Source: Bradyrhizobium quebecense (GTDB taxonomy: Bacteria; Pseudomonadota; Alphaproteobacteria; Rhizobiales; Xanthobacteraceae). From it: DNA of 64,000 nucleotides. The position numbers and the translations under genes are program-made. Shown here one piece after another: positions 8,416-17,985 of the stretch (position 1 is its first letter; the number at the start of each line of letters is the position of its first letter). The stretch spans positions 6,200,001 through 6,264,000 of the forward strand of contig NZ_CP088022.1 of NCBI RefSeq assembly GCF_013373795.3. The letters are read 5' to 3'. The notes beneath the pieces are model-generated. The model was given only the letters and a program-made list of their open reading frames with translations, was not told the origin of the DNA and did not search any database.

Positions 8416-9444
8416 TCAGATCCCCGCCTCGTACTTCTTCAGCGTGGCCTGCAGATCGGCCTCGATCTTCTCCGCATCGCCGCCGGCCTTCTTCACCGCC
8501 TCGGCCCAGCTGTCGCGCAGCGGCTTGACCGCCTTCTTCCATTCGGCGAGCTGATCCGCCGTCAGCGGATAGACCTCGTGGCCTTGCAGCGCCTTCATCT
8601 TGGTGCGGCCATTGGCTTCGAAATCGGTCCAGGGATCGGTGACTTTGGAGGCCCATTCCGGCGTGCAATGATCGTCGATCACCTTCTTCTGGGCGTCCGA
8701 CATCGCATTATATTTGGCGAGGTTGATGTTGTAGGTGAACACCGTCGTGTAGAGCGGCACGTCCATGTGGTACTTCACCACCTTGTCGATGCCGAACAGG
8801 AAGATCGATCCCCAGGGGAAGGTGATCTCGTCGGCCACGCCGCGCTCGATCGCGTCGCGCGATTCCGGGGCGGAGGCCTGCACATTGGTGCCGCCGAACA
8901 TCTTCACCATCTCGCCGATGGTGCTCTGCGCCGGTCGCACCTTCACGCCGCTAAGGTCGCTCGGCAGCAGTATCTTCTTCTTGCCGTGCAGCGCGCCCGG
9001 ATCGTGGATGAAGGCGAAGCAGAGCTTGGTGTCCTTCATCTCGGTCGGCGCGTATTTGTGGTACCACTCGTTCAGCGCCAGCGTGCCCTTCTTGCCGTCC
9101 GAGAACACGAACGGGAGCTGGCCCGCGGCCGCGATCGGGAACCGGCCGGGCTGATAGCCGGGATTGACATAGGTGACGTCGGCGATGCCGTCGCGCGCCA
9201 TGTCGTAATGGTCGAATGCCTTGCCGAGCTGCTCGGACGGAAACACGGTGACCTTGATGGTGCCGCCCGATGCCTTCTCGATGTCGGCGGCCCAGGCCTG
9301 CGTCGCCGGCACCAGCGGATGCGCCGGCGGCACCCAGAGCGACACTTTCAGATTGACGGTCTTGTCCTGCGCCTGCGAAGGACCTGCGGCCGGCACGATG
9401 GCGGCGGCTGCCATCAGCAGCGCCAACAAACTCTTCCTCATCAC
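8416..9444 (-). CDS. TRAP transporter substrate-binding protein (DctP family)
   Basis: A 342-residue periplasmic receptor. The signal peptide ends near GPSQAQ, followed by VNLKVSLWVPPAHPLVPATQAWAADIEKASGG, typical of DctP. The VKVRPAQSTIGEM segment carries the family's conserved arginine that salt-bridges a carboxylate ligand. It is the first gene of the dctP-dctQ-dctM-DUF3237 run. Given the neighbours it probably captures a hydroxycinnamate- or benzoate-like acid; the ligand is inferred. Confidence 0.92.
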   Translation of the reverse strand: MMRKSLLALLMAAAAIVPAAGPSQAQDKTVNLKVSLWVPPAHPLVPATQAWAADIEKASGGTIKVTVFPSEQLGKAFDHYDMARDGIADVTYVNPGYQPGRFPIAAAGQLPFVFSDGKKGTLALNEWYHKYAPTEMKDTKLCFAFIHDPGALHGKKKILLPSDLSGVKVRPAQSTIGEMVKMFGGTNVQASAPESRDAIERGVADEITFPWGSIFLFGIDKVVKYHMDVPLYTTVFTYNINLAKYNAMSDAQKKVIDDHCTPEWASKVTDPWTDFEANGRTKMKALQGHEVYPLTADQLAEWKKAVKPLRDSWAEAVKKAGGDAEKIEADLQATLKKYEAGI

Positions 9445-9607
9445 CTCTCCTCCTCTCCAGGACGGGCTTCGTGCCCGGTCTCATTACTTAACATGTTATC
9501 TAATTCGCTCGGATATTCAAGACGAAATCCGCAGAGTGGACGCCTCGTCGCACCCGGCCTCTCCCGCATCTTGCGCTGCGGCGAACGCAGGTCCCGCGCA
9601 AATCCGC

Positions 9608-10879
<1,272 letters not shown>

Positions 10880-10928
10880 ATCGGTTGCTGTTTTTTCGTC
10901 GAGCAACCTCGCCGATGTGCCGTCAGCT

Positions 10929-10985
10929 GTCATACCCCGCGCATGCGGGGTATCCAGTACGCCGTGGCCTCTCCGGACGATGACG
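10929..10985. repeat. REP-like palindromic repeat, GTCAT...CCAGTA class (short form)
   Basis: Begins GTCATACCCCGC-GCAT-GCGGGGTATCCAGTACGCC and ends GGACGATGACGG. It lies downstream of pobA in a 240-bp gap that otherwise shows no gene. Confidence 0.65.
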
Positions 10986-11118
10986 GCGAGGGATATGGCG
11001 ACAGGCCGGAGCCACTTTCAAACGCCCCTGCAAATCGCGTTTAAAACTTTGTAGGCGGTGAAACCGCGATCGACATCGCGTTCAATGGCGGCAACGCAAC
11101 GCCATACGCGAGCCAGAG

Positions 11119-11574
11119 ATGACCACCGACACGCAAGTCGCCCCCGACATTCCTCAAGATGTCCCCGATGGCTTCGAGCCGCTGTTCCGCAAGAGCCCGC
11201 TCACCGAGCCCTGGGAGCCGCTGTACCAAAGGAAGACCGAGCGGGCCGTCATCATCGGCCTGCGGCTGGCGAGGCCGCACACCAACGGCCGCGGCCTGAT
11301 CCATGGCGGGCTGATCGCGGCCCTTGCCGACAACGCGATGGGTTATAGCTGCGGCCAGGCGACCGGCTGGACGACCTCGTATGTGACGATCTCGCTCACG
11401 GTCGATTTCGTCGGCTCCGCAAATGTCGGACAGTGGCTCGCGATCGAGAGCGATGTGATCAAGACCGGCAGCACGATCTGCTTTGCACAAAGCCTGATCA
11501 AGGCCGACGGTGTGACGATCGCGCGCGCCAGCGGCACGTTCCGCGTGGTGCCGAAGAAGGCACCAGCGAGCTAA
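11119..11574 (+). CDS. PaaI family thioesterase
   Basis: A 151-residue hotdog-fold thioesterase. The HTNGRGLIHGGLIAALADNAMG segment is the PaaI-type active-site region (HGG plus an acidic residue on the following helix), and SLTVDFVGSANVGQWL is the family's following strand. It hydrolyses acyl- or aryl-CoA thioesters, typically rescuing CoA from dead-end intermediates. It stands alone, convergent with the LysR gene 10 bp downstream. Confidence 0.88.
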   Translation: MTTDTQVAPDIPQDVPDGFEPLFRKSPLTEPWEPLYQRKTERAVIIGLRLARPHTNGRGLIHGGLIAALADNAMGYSCGQATGWTTSYVTISLTVDFVGSANVGQWLAIESDVIKTGSTICFAQSLIKADGVTIARASGTFRVVPKKAPAS

Positions 11575-11584
11575 GCGTCTCGCG

Positions 11585-12478
11585 CTAGCCGAAGTGCCAG
11601 TCGGTGATCTCGGTGACGAGATCGATGAAGGTCCGCACCTTGGCCGACAACAGCCGGGATGTCGGGTAGACGACATGGATCGGCACCGGCGGCTGCTCGA
11701 ATTCGGCGAGCACGATCCTGAGCCGCCGCGCCTTCAGCGATTCGGCGGCCTGGTAGGCCATCACCCGCGTCAGTCCGCCGTCCTGCTCGGCGTACTGGAT
11801 GGCAGCGTCCGAGCTGTTGCTGGTGAAGCGTGGCGTCGGCGTGATGCGGATCTCCTGGCCGTCCTCCATGAAGCGCCAATCCGGCGTCGCGGTCATCGCG
11901 CCGAACTGGATCGTGTCGTGGGCGGTGAGGTCCGCCGGCCGCTTCGGCTCGCCGCGAAGCTTGAGATAACCGGCCGAAGCCACCACGATGCGGCGCATCT
12001 GGCCGACATGCCGCGCCACCAGCGTCGAATCCGGCAGGTGCCCGAGCCTGACCGCGAGATCGACGCCGTCCTCGACGAGGTTGATCCGGCGATCCGACAG
12101 CCGCAGGTCGACGCCAACATCGGGATAGCGTTTGAGGTAGGCGGTCACGACCGGGCTGACATGGAGCCGCCCGAAGCCGAACGGCGCCGAGATCACCAAG
12201 CGGCCTTCGGGGCGGGTGCGCTCGCTCTCTACCGCGTCCTCGGCCTCCTCGACGTCGGCAAAGATCCGCCGCGCCCGCTCCAAATAGCGCGAGCCAGCGT
12301 CGGTCAGCGTCACCTGCCGCGTGGTCCGCTGCAGCAGCCGCGCACCGAGCCGCTCCTCCAGCGCCGCGATCAGCCGCGTGATGGCGGACGGAGACAGGCC
12401 GAGCTTGCGGGCGGCGGGGGCAAACCCCTCGAGGTCCGCCACCGCGACGAAGGCCTGCATGGCATCGATCCGGTCCAT
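11585..12478 (-). CDS. LysR family transcriptional regulator
   Basis: A 297-residue LysR protein. The N-terminal winged helix-turn-helix is clear (MQAFVAVADLEGFAPAARKLGLSPSAITRLIAALEERLG), followed by a substrate-binding domain starting near residue 88 (GRLVISAPFGFGRLHVSPVV). The start MDRIDAM at 12478 is the usual one for this subgroup; an upstream in-frame codon at 12514 is less likely. It is divergent from the pyridoxamine-oxidase-like gene at 12597, which it may control. Confidence 0.9.
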   Translation of the reverse strand: MDRIDAMQAFVAVADLEGFAPAARKLGLSPSAITRLIAALEERLGARLLQRTTRQVTLTDAGSRYLERARRIFADVEEAEDAVESERTRPEGRLVISAPFGFGRLHVSPVVTAYLKRYPDVGVDLRLSDRRINLVEDGVDLAVRLGHLPDSTLVARHVGQMRRIVVASAGYLKLRGEPKRPADLTAHDTIQFGAMTATPDWRFMEDGQEIRITPTPRFTSNSSDAAIQYAEQDGGLTRVMAYQAAESLKARRLRIVLAEFEQPPVPIHVVYPTSRLLSAKVRTFIDLVTEITDWHFG

Positions 12479-12596
12479 GAGACTATTGCATAATCGGCAA
12501 CAGTGAACTGTCAATTCCCAAGATTGCCTACAATCCGGAAATGCCCATGTTAGGGTCCGAGGACGGCCGCTTTGTCGCCCGTGGCGGGAGGCTAAG

Positions 12597-13232
12597 ATGT
12601 CAGAGGTTCACAGCTATTCGAGCGATGTCGGGTTCACCCCGGCGGTGAAGGAAATCCAGACCCGCAAGGGCTCGCGCGCAACCTATGCCGAGGTCGAGGC
12701 CCATGGCGGCTGGCAAACCGAGGTCGACGAGAACCTCGCGGCCTTCCTCACCAACACCAACAGCTTCTATCTCGCCACCGCCTCGGCCGGCGGCCAGCCC
12801 TACATCCAGCATCGCGGCGGGCCGAAGGGTTTCATCAAGGTGCTCGACAAGCACACCATCGCGTTCGCCGACTACAGCGGCAACCGGCAATTCATCAGCC
12901 AGGGCAACCTCTCGGAGAACCCGAAGGCCTACATCTTCGTGATGAACTACGCCTACCGGCAGCGCGTGAAGATCTGGGGCGAGGCGCGGGTGGTTGAAGA
13001 TGATCCGGCGCTGACGCGTTCGCTGATGCCGCAGGGCTATCGCGCGCGGCCCGAGCAGGTGATTCTGTTCAAGGTCGCGGCGTGGGACACCAACTGCCCG
13101 CAGCATATCCCGCAGAAGTTCGACGCGGCCGATGTGGCCAGCGCGCTTGCCTCACGCGCCCAGCGCATCGCCGAACTCGAGGCGGAGCTCGCCGCATTGA
13201 AGGGCGAGCCCGCTCCTGCCCCAGCCGGTTAG
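12597..13232 (+). CDS. Pyridoxamine 5'-phosphate oxidase family (flavin-binding split-barrel) protein
   Basis: A 211-residue protein with the FMN split-barrel pattern: FLTNTNSFYLATASAGGQPYIQHRGGPKGFIKVLD and ADYSGNRQFISQGNL, as in pyridoxamine phosphate oxidase-related proteins that are usually general FMN oxidoreductases. It ends with a short coiled-coil (RIAELEAELAALKGE). The Shine-Dalgarno GGGAGG precedes ATG. It is divergent from a LysR gene, and its stop overlaps the GST stop by 4 nt on the opposite strand. Confidence 0.86.
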   Translation: MSEVHSYSSDVGFTPAVKEIQTRKGSRATYAEVEAHGGWQTEVDENLAAFLTNTNSFYLATASAGGQPYIQHRGGPKGFIKVLDKHTIAFADYSGNRQFISQGNLSENPKAYIFVMNYAYRQRVKIWGEARVVEDDPALTRSLMPQGYRARPEQVILFKVAAWDTNCPQHIPQKFDAADVASALASRAQRIAELEAELAALKGEPAPAPAG

Positions 13233-13960
13233 GCCGCCTGCTGCTGCAACGGCGCCCAGGCGAATTCCGGATAATATTGCTGCATCATCCGGCCGACATA
13301 GGCGGTGAGGTTGTCGAATTTCTCGGTGCGCTCGCGCAGCGGCGAATCGAAGAACGGCGTCAGGATTCCCGCGAGCGCGCCGAACGCGGTGGCGTCGGTG
13401 CCGCACGGGGCGTTGCCCATCAGATAGGGCTTGTCGCCGAGCTGCACCGACAGCGCAAACAGCGAGCGGAGCGCGAGATCGACGTCCTCGTCGGGTCCGT
13501 GGCGGCCAAGCCCGCTCAACAGATAGTTCTCGGCGACGCGGAACTGGGCGTCCTCGCGCATCTTGTCGCGCAGATGATCGGGCGCGCCGTCGAAGAAATG
13601 CGCGGGCCCCTTGGCGAAATTGGTGTCGTCGACCCAGCGCGCGCCGACCAGCGCCCAGTAGACGTGATGCTCGATCATGCGCTCGAAGGCCCAGGCCTGC
13701 GCGCGCGCCTGCAGGCTCAGCGGCGCGTCGAAATCGAAGCCGTATTTGCCCTCGATATGGGCGCGGATGAAGGTCGAATCGGCGATCGTCTCGCCGTCAT
13801 CGGCGATGAACGGCAGCTGGCCCTTGGGAGAGGCCGGCGGCATCGCCTTCTCCTTGCGATAGTCGAGCCCGGCCATCTTGAGCTGGACCTCGGTCTTGGT
13901 CACGAAGGGGCTGATTTCCGGCAAGCCGAAGCCCGTGCCAAAGCCAAAAAGCGTAATCAT
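13229..13960 (-). CDS. Glutathione S-transferase family protein (first GST)
   Basis: A 243-residue GST: thioredoxin-like N-terminal half with PEISPFVTKTEVQLKMAGLDY and the glutathione-site KGQLPFIADDGETIADST, then an all-helical C-terminal half. The start ATG is preceded by CGGGAGC. The coding sequence looks intact, but an IS630 element begins only 37 bp upstream of the start codon and separates the gene from a palindromic site at 15066-15089 that looks like its operator/promoter, so expression may be altered. Confidence 0.88.
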   Translation of the reverse strand: MITLFGFGTGFGLPEISPFVTKTEVQLKMAGLDYRKEKAMPPASPKGQLPFIADDGETIADSTFIRAHIEGKYGFDFDAPLSLQARAQAWAFERMIEHHVYWALVGARWVDDTNFAKGPAHFFDGAPDHLRDKMREDAQFRVAENYLLSGLGRHGPDEDVDLALRSLFALSVQLGDKPYLMGNAPCGTDATAFGALAGILTPFFDSPLRERTEKFDNLTAYVGRMMQQYYPEFAWAPLQQQAA

Positions 13961-13997
13961 ATGAAGCTCCCGATCGCCTGTGGTCGTGAATTGAAGC

Positions 13998-15057
13998 TAG
14001 AGCATTTTCTGACCTGGCGGAATCGGAAGGGATTCCCTTGTGAGGCAAATCGTGATTCACCCTGAGGGCTGGTGATGGAGGCCAGCCCCCATGGCTAAGC
14101 CGCTCTCGCCGGACCTTCGCCTTCGCATTATTCGGGCTGTGGAAGAGGAAGGCATGAGCTGTCGGGGCGCCGCCGGCCGGTTCGGCGTAGCGCCATCGAC
14201 AGCGATCGAACTGGTCAACGAATGGCGCAGCACCGGCGCTTGTGAGGCGGGAGCGCAGGGCGGAGACAGACGTTCAGCTCGGATCGAGGGTCATGCTGCG
14301 GAGATCCTCTCCCTGGTCAAGGCTACGCCTGACATGACGCTGGCCGAGATCGCTGACCATCTCCTCAAAGTCCACGGCGAGCGTTTCGTGCCGAGCGTGG
14401 TCTGGCGATTCTTCGATCGCCGCAACATCACGTTCAAAAAAAACATCGCACGCCAGCGAGCAGGATCGGCCGGACGTGGCCGCTGAACGCGCGGCGTGGA
14501 AGGCATCTCAGCCTGAGATCGGCATCCATCGGTTGGTGTTTATCGACGAGACGGGAGCCTCGACCAAGATGGCGCGGCGCTATGGCCGCTCGCCGTACGG
14601 CCAGCGCTGTGTCGCAGCGCTCCCGCATGGTCATTGGAAGACGACGACCTTCGTCGGCGCGCTCAGAGCGACCGGCATGACTGCGCCGATGGTCCTTGAC
14701 GGTCCCATGGATGGTCTGGCGTTCGAGGCTTACGTGACGCAAGTCCTCGTGCCGACACTCAGGCCCGGCGACATCGTGGTGATGGACAATCTCGCAGCAC
14801 ACAAGCGCGCCGAGGTCGGCATCGCAATCGATGCCGTGGGCGCCCAGCTCCTCTATTTGCCGCCTTATTCGCCCGACCTCAATCCGATCGAAATGGCCTT
14901 CGCCAAGCTCAAAGCCGCACTTCGAAAGGCCGCCGCCAGATCAATCGAGGCTTTGGACAACGCTATTGCCACCGCCCTGACCGCCTTCACCGCCCAAGAG
15001 TGCCTGAACTTCTTCGCCGCAGCCGGTTATGACCGTGTCTGATCAGAATCTGCTCTA
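13998..15057 (+). mobile_element. IS630 family insertion sequence
   Basis: About 1.06 kb bounded by TA dinucleotides. Terminal inverted repeats are visible: CTAGAGCATTTTCTGACC at 13997-14014 and, on the complementary strand at the right end, CTAGAGCAGATTCTGATC (15 of 18 identical). TA target duplication is a hallmark of the IS630/Tc1-mariner superfamily. The transposase reading frame is complete except for a frameshift at an A8 run. Confidence 0.88.
14091..15042 (+). CDS. IS630 family transposase, expressed by frameshift at an A8 run
   Basis: The first frame (14091-14486) carries the helix-turn-helix part ([37 protein letters not shown]). The second frame (through 15042) carries the DDE catalytic domain: the first aspartate in [18 protein letters not shown], the second in [10 protein letters not shown] and the glutamate in [17 protein letters not shown]. 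The frames join at eight adenines (14436-14443); a +1 (or -2) shift there gives [13 protein letters not shown] and then the second frame. Such slippery runs are common in IS630 elements, so this is probably programmed frameshifting and not decay. Confidence 0.88.
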
Positions 15058-15065
15058 GCCGCCCC

Positions 15066-15089
15066 CTGCTGCCAGCATGGTGTCAGCAG
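15066..15089. promoter_or_regulatory. 24-bp palindrome, candidate WYL-regulator operator (GST side)
   Basis: Arms CTGCTGCCA and TGTCAGCAG around a GCATGG centre. It is nearly identical to the site at 15363-15386. Without the IS630 it would lie about 47 bp upstream of the GST start codon, the same distance at which the second site lies from the small gene at 15316. The IS target TA falls where a -10 element would be expected. Confidence 0.6.
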
Positions 15090-15316
15090 TAGTGGCATTC
15101 ACTGTCGAGCGGGCCGACCGGCGCGAGGCGGCGAACCGCCTCGCGAACGCGCTTGACCAGCCGTGCCCGCCCGTAGGACCAGGCTGCGCCGATCGACTGT
15201 GCGACCAGCGCGACCAGGGCCCAGCGCAGGTCGCCGGAGGTGGAGTAGACCGTGACCAGTTGTTCCAGCGCGAAGCTCTGCGCCTGCCGGAAACCGAGTT
15301 CATCAAGATTCGTCAT
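15083..15316 (-). CDS. Small protein of unknown function between two palindromic sites
   Basis: A 77-residue protein starting MTNLDELGFRQAQSFALEQL, with a moderately hydrophobic middle (DLRWALVALVAQSIGAAW) and a basic C-terminal half (ARLVKRVREAVRRL). I do not recognise the family. The ATG at 15316 has AAGGGA about 9 bases upstream. It is divergent from the WYL regulator and preceded by a 24-bp palindrome 46 bp before its start, so it is a plausible target of that regulator. The stop codon lies inside the other copy of the palindrome. Confidence 0.6.
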   Translation of the reverse strand: MTNLDELGFRQAQSFALEQLVTVYSTSGDLRWALVALVAQSIGAAWSYGRARLVKRVREAVRRLAPVGPLDSECHYC

Positions 15317-15362
15317 GGACAAATTCCCTTCACTTGAGGTGTTGTCCTGATATAGCCCCCAC

Positions 15363-15386
15363 CTGCTGCCAACATGCTGTCAGCAG
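15363..15386. promoter_or_regulatory. 24-bp palindrome, candidate WYL-regulator operator (regulator/small gene side)
   Basis: Arms CTGCTGCCA and TGTCAGCAG around ACATGC, differing from the site at 15066-15089 at two central positions. It lies between the divergent small gene and the WYL regulator, overlapping where the -35 of the small gene should be; a TATATC follows at -10-like distance on the minus strand. Confidence 0.6.
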
Positions 15387-15509
15387 CAGTGACAGGGGGC
15401 GCGAAAAGCCGACCCGCCGAGACACTGCGAGACCCGTCAAGACACTCGTCAAGACAGCTGCCAAAACACTGCTAAGACACCCGCCAAGAGAGCGACCAAG
15501 AGAATTGCC

Positions 15510-16208
15510 ATGAGACGCGCCGACCGGCTGTTTCAGATCATCCAGGTGCTCCGCCGCACCCGTAAGCCTTTGACCGCGGACGCGATCGCAGCCGAACTCG
15601 AGACATCGAAGCGGACCATCTATCGCGACATCGCCAGCCTGATCGAGCAGCGGGTGCCGATCCGCGGCGAGGCCGGCATGGGCTACATCCTGGAGAAGGG
15701 CTTTGACCTGCCGCCCTTGATGCTGACACCCGACGAGATCGAGGCCTGCGTGCTCGGCGCGCAATGGGTGGTCGGTCACGCCGATCCGGCATTGGCGCGC
15801 GCGGCCGAGGACCTGATGGCCAAGATCGCCGAGACCGTGCCCGACCGGCTGCGGCCGTTCGTGCTAGAGCCGGCGAGCCGCGCCCGCTCCGCCTGGAACC
15901 GGGAGCCCGACCGTATCGACATGGTCAGGACCCGCAGCCAGATCCACGAAGGCAAGAAGATCACGCTCAACTATCGCGACGAGCATGGCCGCGATAGCGA
16001 GCGCACGATCTGGCCGATCGCGGTCGGCTATCACGAGGCGGTGCGGCTGCTCGCCGCCTGGTGCGAGCTGCGCAAGGATTTCCGCAGCTTCCGCACCGAC
16101 CGCGTGGTCACCGCGATCTATCACGATGAGAAATATCCGGAGCGGCGCGACCTGCTCAGGGCGCGCTGGCGGCGCAGCCTGGTGTGGGAAGCACCGAGGG
16201 ACACCTGA
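15510..16208 (+). CDS. WYL domain-containing transcriptional regulator (YafY family)
   Basis: A 232-residue regulator with an N-terminal HTH_11 domain (RRADRLFQIIQVLRRTRKPLTADAIAAELETSKRTIYRDIASL) and a C-terminal WYL-type sensor domain (KKITLNYRDEHGRDSERTIWPIAVGY...VRLLAAWCELRKDFRSFRTDRV). Such proteins are usually local repressors. The palindromes at 15066-15089 and 15363-15386 are likely binding sites, linking it to the small gene and the GST. The YkgJ-type gene overlaps its stop codon (TGATG). Confidence 0.9.
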   Translation: MRRADRLFQIIQVLRRTRKPLTADAIAAELETSKRTIYRDIASLIEQRVPIRGEAGMGYILEKGFDLPPLMLTPDEIEACVLGAQWVVGHADPALARAAEDLMAKIAETVPDRLRPFVLEPASRARSAWNREPDRIDMVRTRSQIHEGKKITLNYRDEHGRDSERTIWPIAVGYHEAVRLLAAWCELRKDFRSFRTDRVVTAIYHDEKYPERRDLLRARWRRSLVWEAPRDT

Positions 16209-16543
16209 TGACCGGCAACGCGATCGACGCGACGGACGCGAGCCCCTGTCAGTCCTGCGGCGCCTGCTGCAGCTATTCGGTGAACTGGCCGCGCTTCACG
16301 GTGGAAGACGACGCGCAGCTCGATCTGATCCCACCGCAATTCGTCAACGCGCGGCAATCAGGGATGCGCTGCGAGGGTGACCGCTGCTCGGCGCTGTCAG
16401 GCCGGGTCGGCGAAGCAACGCGCTGCGAGGTCTATGCGGTGCGGCCGGAGGTGTGCCGAACCTGCCTGCCGGGCGACGCAGAATGCGCAATGGCGCGGCG
16501 CCGGCACGGGCTGCCGCTCATCCCGAGCGCGCAGCCGGATTGA
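16208..16543 (+). CDS. YkgJ family cysteine cluster protein
   Basis: A 111-residue protein with the CxxCGACC cluster near the N-terminus (SPCQSCGACCSYSVNWPRF) and further cysteines (RCEGDRCSAL, RCEVYAVRPEVCRTCLPGDAEC), the pattern of the zinc- or iron-chelating YkgJ/CxxCxxCC family. Its ATG overlaps the WYL regulator stop (TGATG), so the two are translationally coupled. Function is unknown. Confidence 0.85.
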   Translation: MTGNAIDATDASPCQSCGACCSYSVNWPRFTVEDDAQLDLIPPQFVNARQSGMRCEGDRCSALSGRVGEATRCEVYAVRPEVCRTCLPGDAECAMARRRHGLPLIPSAQPD

Positions 16544-16562
16544 GCACGGCTCTTTTATTTGC

Positions 16563-16634
16563 GCATGATCTCCGCGCAAACGCGTTCCGCGTTTGTCGCG
16601 AGAGAAAACCGGATTCCACTTTTCCGGATCATGC
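16563..16634. repeat. Palindromic intergenic repeat, GCATGATC...GATCATGC class
   Basis: GCATGATC at the left and GATCATGC at the right enclose an inner hairpin (AAACGCG/CGCGTTT) and a TTTTCCG segment. A relative lies at 60711-60753. It abuts the stop codon of the hypothetical gene on the minus strand. Confidence 0.6.
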
Positions 16635-17042
16635 TTAAGCCGTCACAGTCACCGTCTCGCTGACGTCCTCGTCGTCGAGTTCGTCATCGACAACAGGCGC
16701 GAAGCTCGACAGCGGCTTGGTCGACAGCGTGATCGGCTTGCGGCCGCCATGCGACACGGTCGCAGCACGGGCCGGCTCACGCGACAGAGCGTACAGCGTC
16801 GATCCGACGCGGCCACCGGAATTGACCAGCTCCCACTCGCTGCAGCTCGACGCAATCGCCAGTGCGAGTGCGTGCAGATGGCTGCGGCGATAGCAGAACA
16901 GCGCGAGCATCGCCCTGACGTCGGGCGCGACATTGGCAACCAGCAGCGAAAGCCCGTTCGGATTGGCGCGGTACATCTGGCCGAGCAGGTCGTCCGCAAC
17001 TGGGCAGGCATCGTTCTCGAACGCGTCGCGGCTTGAAAACAT
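16635..17042 (-). CDS. Hypothetical protein with acidic C-terminus
   Basis: A 135-residue protein starting MFSSRDAFENDACPVADDLLGQMY. The ATG at 17042 has a GAGGGGGA Shine-Dalgarno about 8 bases upstream. It contains a helical middle rich in alanine and leucine (DVRAMLALFCYRRSHLHALALAIASSC) and an acidic tail (VVDDELDDEDVSE). I do not recognise a domain; it may be a Bradyrhizobium-lineage protein. Confidence 0.65.
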   Translation of the reverse strand: MFSSRDAFENDACPVADDLLGQMYRANPNGLSLLVANVAPDVRAMLALFCYRRSHLHALALAIASSCSEWELVNSGGRVGSTLYALSREPARAATVSHGGRKPITLSTKPLSSFAPVVDDELDDEDVSETVTVTA

Positions 17043-17212
17043 TTGCAAATCCCCCTCGATCGGGAAGATGCCGCGCAATCCTCTAACGAAAGGTTAACCA
17101 CGGCCTCCGGTCGCCTCCGGGGCCCCTTGCCCGTTGCACGCGAATCACATCCGCCCGCAGCAAGCAGGGTCGTGGTAGGGACAGGATGTGGAAGGAGGCG
17201 TCCGCGCGCCGC

Positions 17213-17605
17213 TCAGTTCGCGGCCATGTAGATCGACAGCGCGAATCCGGTGAGGTGGTGCAGCGCCTGGTCGACCCCGATCAGGGTCCAGAACCAGGGA
17301 TGGCTGGACTCCAGCGTCACGCCGAGATGCGAGGCGCAGATGCCCTTGCAACGATCGACGATGATGTGGATCACGAAGTCGACGAAGGCGACGTACCAGA
17401 ATCGCGGCGCCACCACCAGGATCAGCGCCAGCGCGACCGCGAGATGGACCAGGCAATGCGCGAGCAGCGGCATGGCCCAGCCGGTCTTCTGGTCCTTGCC
17501 GATCGCCATCCAGGCGTTCTGCAGCATGAAGTCAGCGATGATGTGCTTTGCGGTGAGAAGCAACATCCATCCCACCAGGGCACCAACCGACACCGACGAT
17601 GACAT
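17213..17605 (-). CDS. DUF3307-like membrane protein
   Basis: A 130-residue membrane protein with about four hydrophobic segments. KHIIADFMLQNAWMAIGKDQ and LLAHCLVHLAVALALILVV, FVIHIIVDRCKG and DQALHHLTGFALSIYM give the histidine/aspartate-bearing pattern of DUF3307 proteins. The ATG at 17605 is taken; a TTG five codons upstream is possible. Function is unknown; it stands alone. Confidence 0.75.
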   Translation of the reverse strand: MSSSVSVGALVGWMLLLTAKHIIADFMLQNAWMAIGKDQKTGWAMPLLAHCLVHLAVALALILVVAPRFWYVAFVDFVIHIIVDRCKGICASHLGVTLESSHPWFWTLIGVDQALHHLTGFALSIYMAAN

Positions 17606-17985
17606 GGAAGGAAACAACAAGCTGACGCCCTTTTACTTCGATGAATGTGATTGCAAGAAATCCGGGTCAGGCCGTCAGCACAATTCCGCAAAGCGGAGCT
17701 TGTGTCATTTATGACATCTCCGGCGGAGGAATGCACCTGCGGCCCCTCGAAAATCACATCTGGGTTCGGACGTCGATAGTGGCGATGGTCATGTGGCATC
17801 GCGGCGCAGGCGAACCGGGATTAAGGTTACGATGGGTGGCCGGTTTGCATTCCCGCCGGGGAGGTATATCGTCGGCGGCACAGGAAATTTTCTTTCTTTT
17901 ATAGTCATTTACGGATTCACCGGGCAGCGCCGCGCCGTCGCGGCAGCGGGCCGTCCCGGACGGGTGATGAGCCAGGTGATCAGCC
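17606..17985. other. 380-bp gap with a weak PilZ-like open reading frame
   Basis: No firm gene is seen between the DUF3307-like gene and the TAXI protein gene. One open frame (17641-17904, plus strand, 87 residues) contains SGACVIYDISGGGMHLRPL, which resembles the conserved DxSxxG core of PilZ domains, but lacks a complete domain and good context. It may be a remnant. The last part of the gap (about 17860-17985) is AT-rich (TTTTCTTTCTTTTATAG) and may hold the promoter of the TAXI gene. Confidence 0.3.

Noticed and set aside
10880..10910. Terminator after pobA (GGTTGCT ... AGCAACC)
   Set aside because: The stem is only 7 bp with a 12-nt loop and the T-run lies inside the loop, so it is not a convincing terminator.
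14091..15042. IS630 transposase as a pseudogene
   Set aside because: The frame change is exactly at an A8 run and all catalytic residues are present in the second frame, which fits programmed frameshifting.
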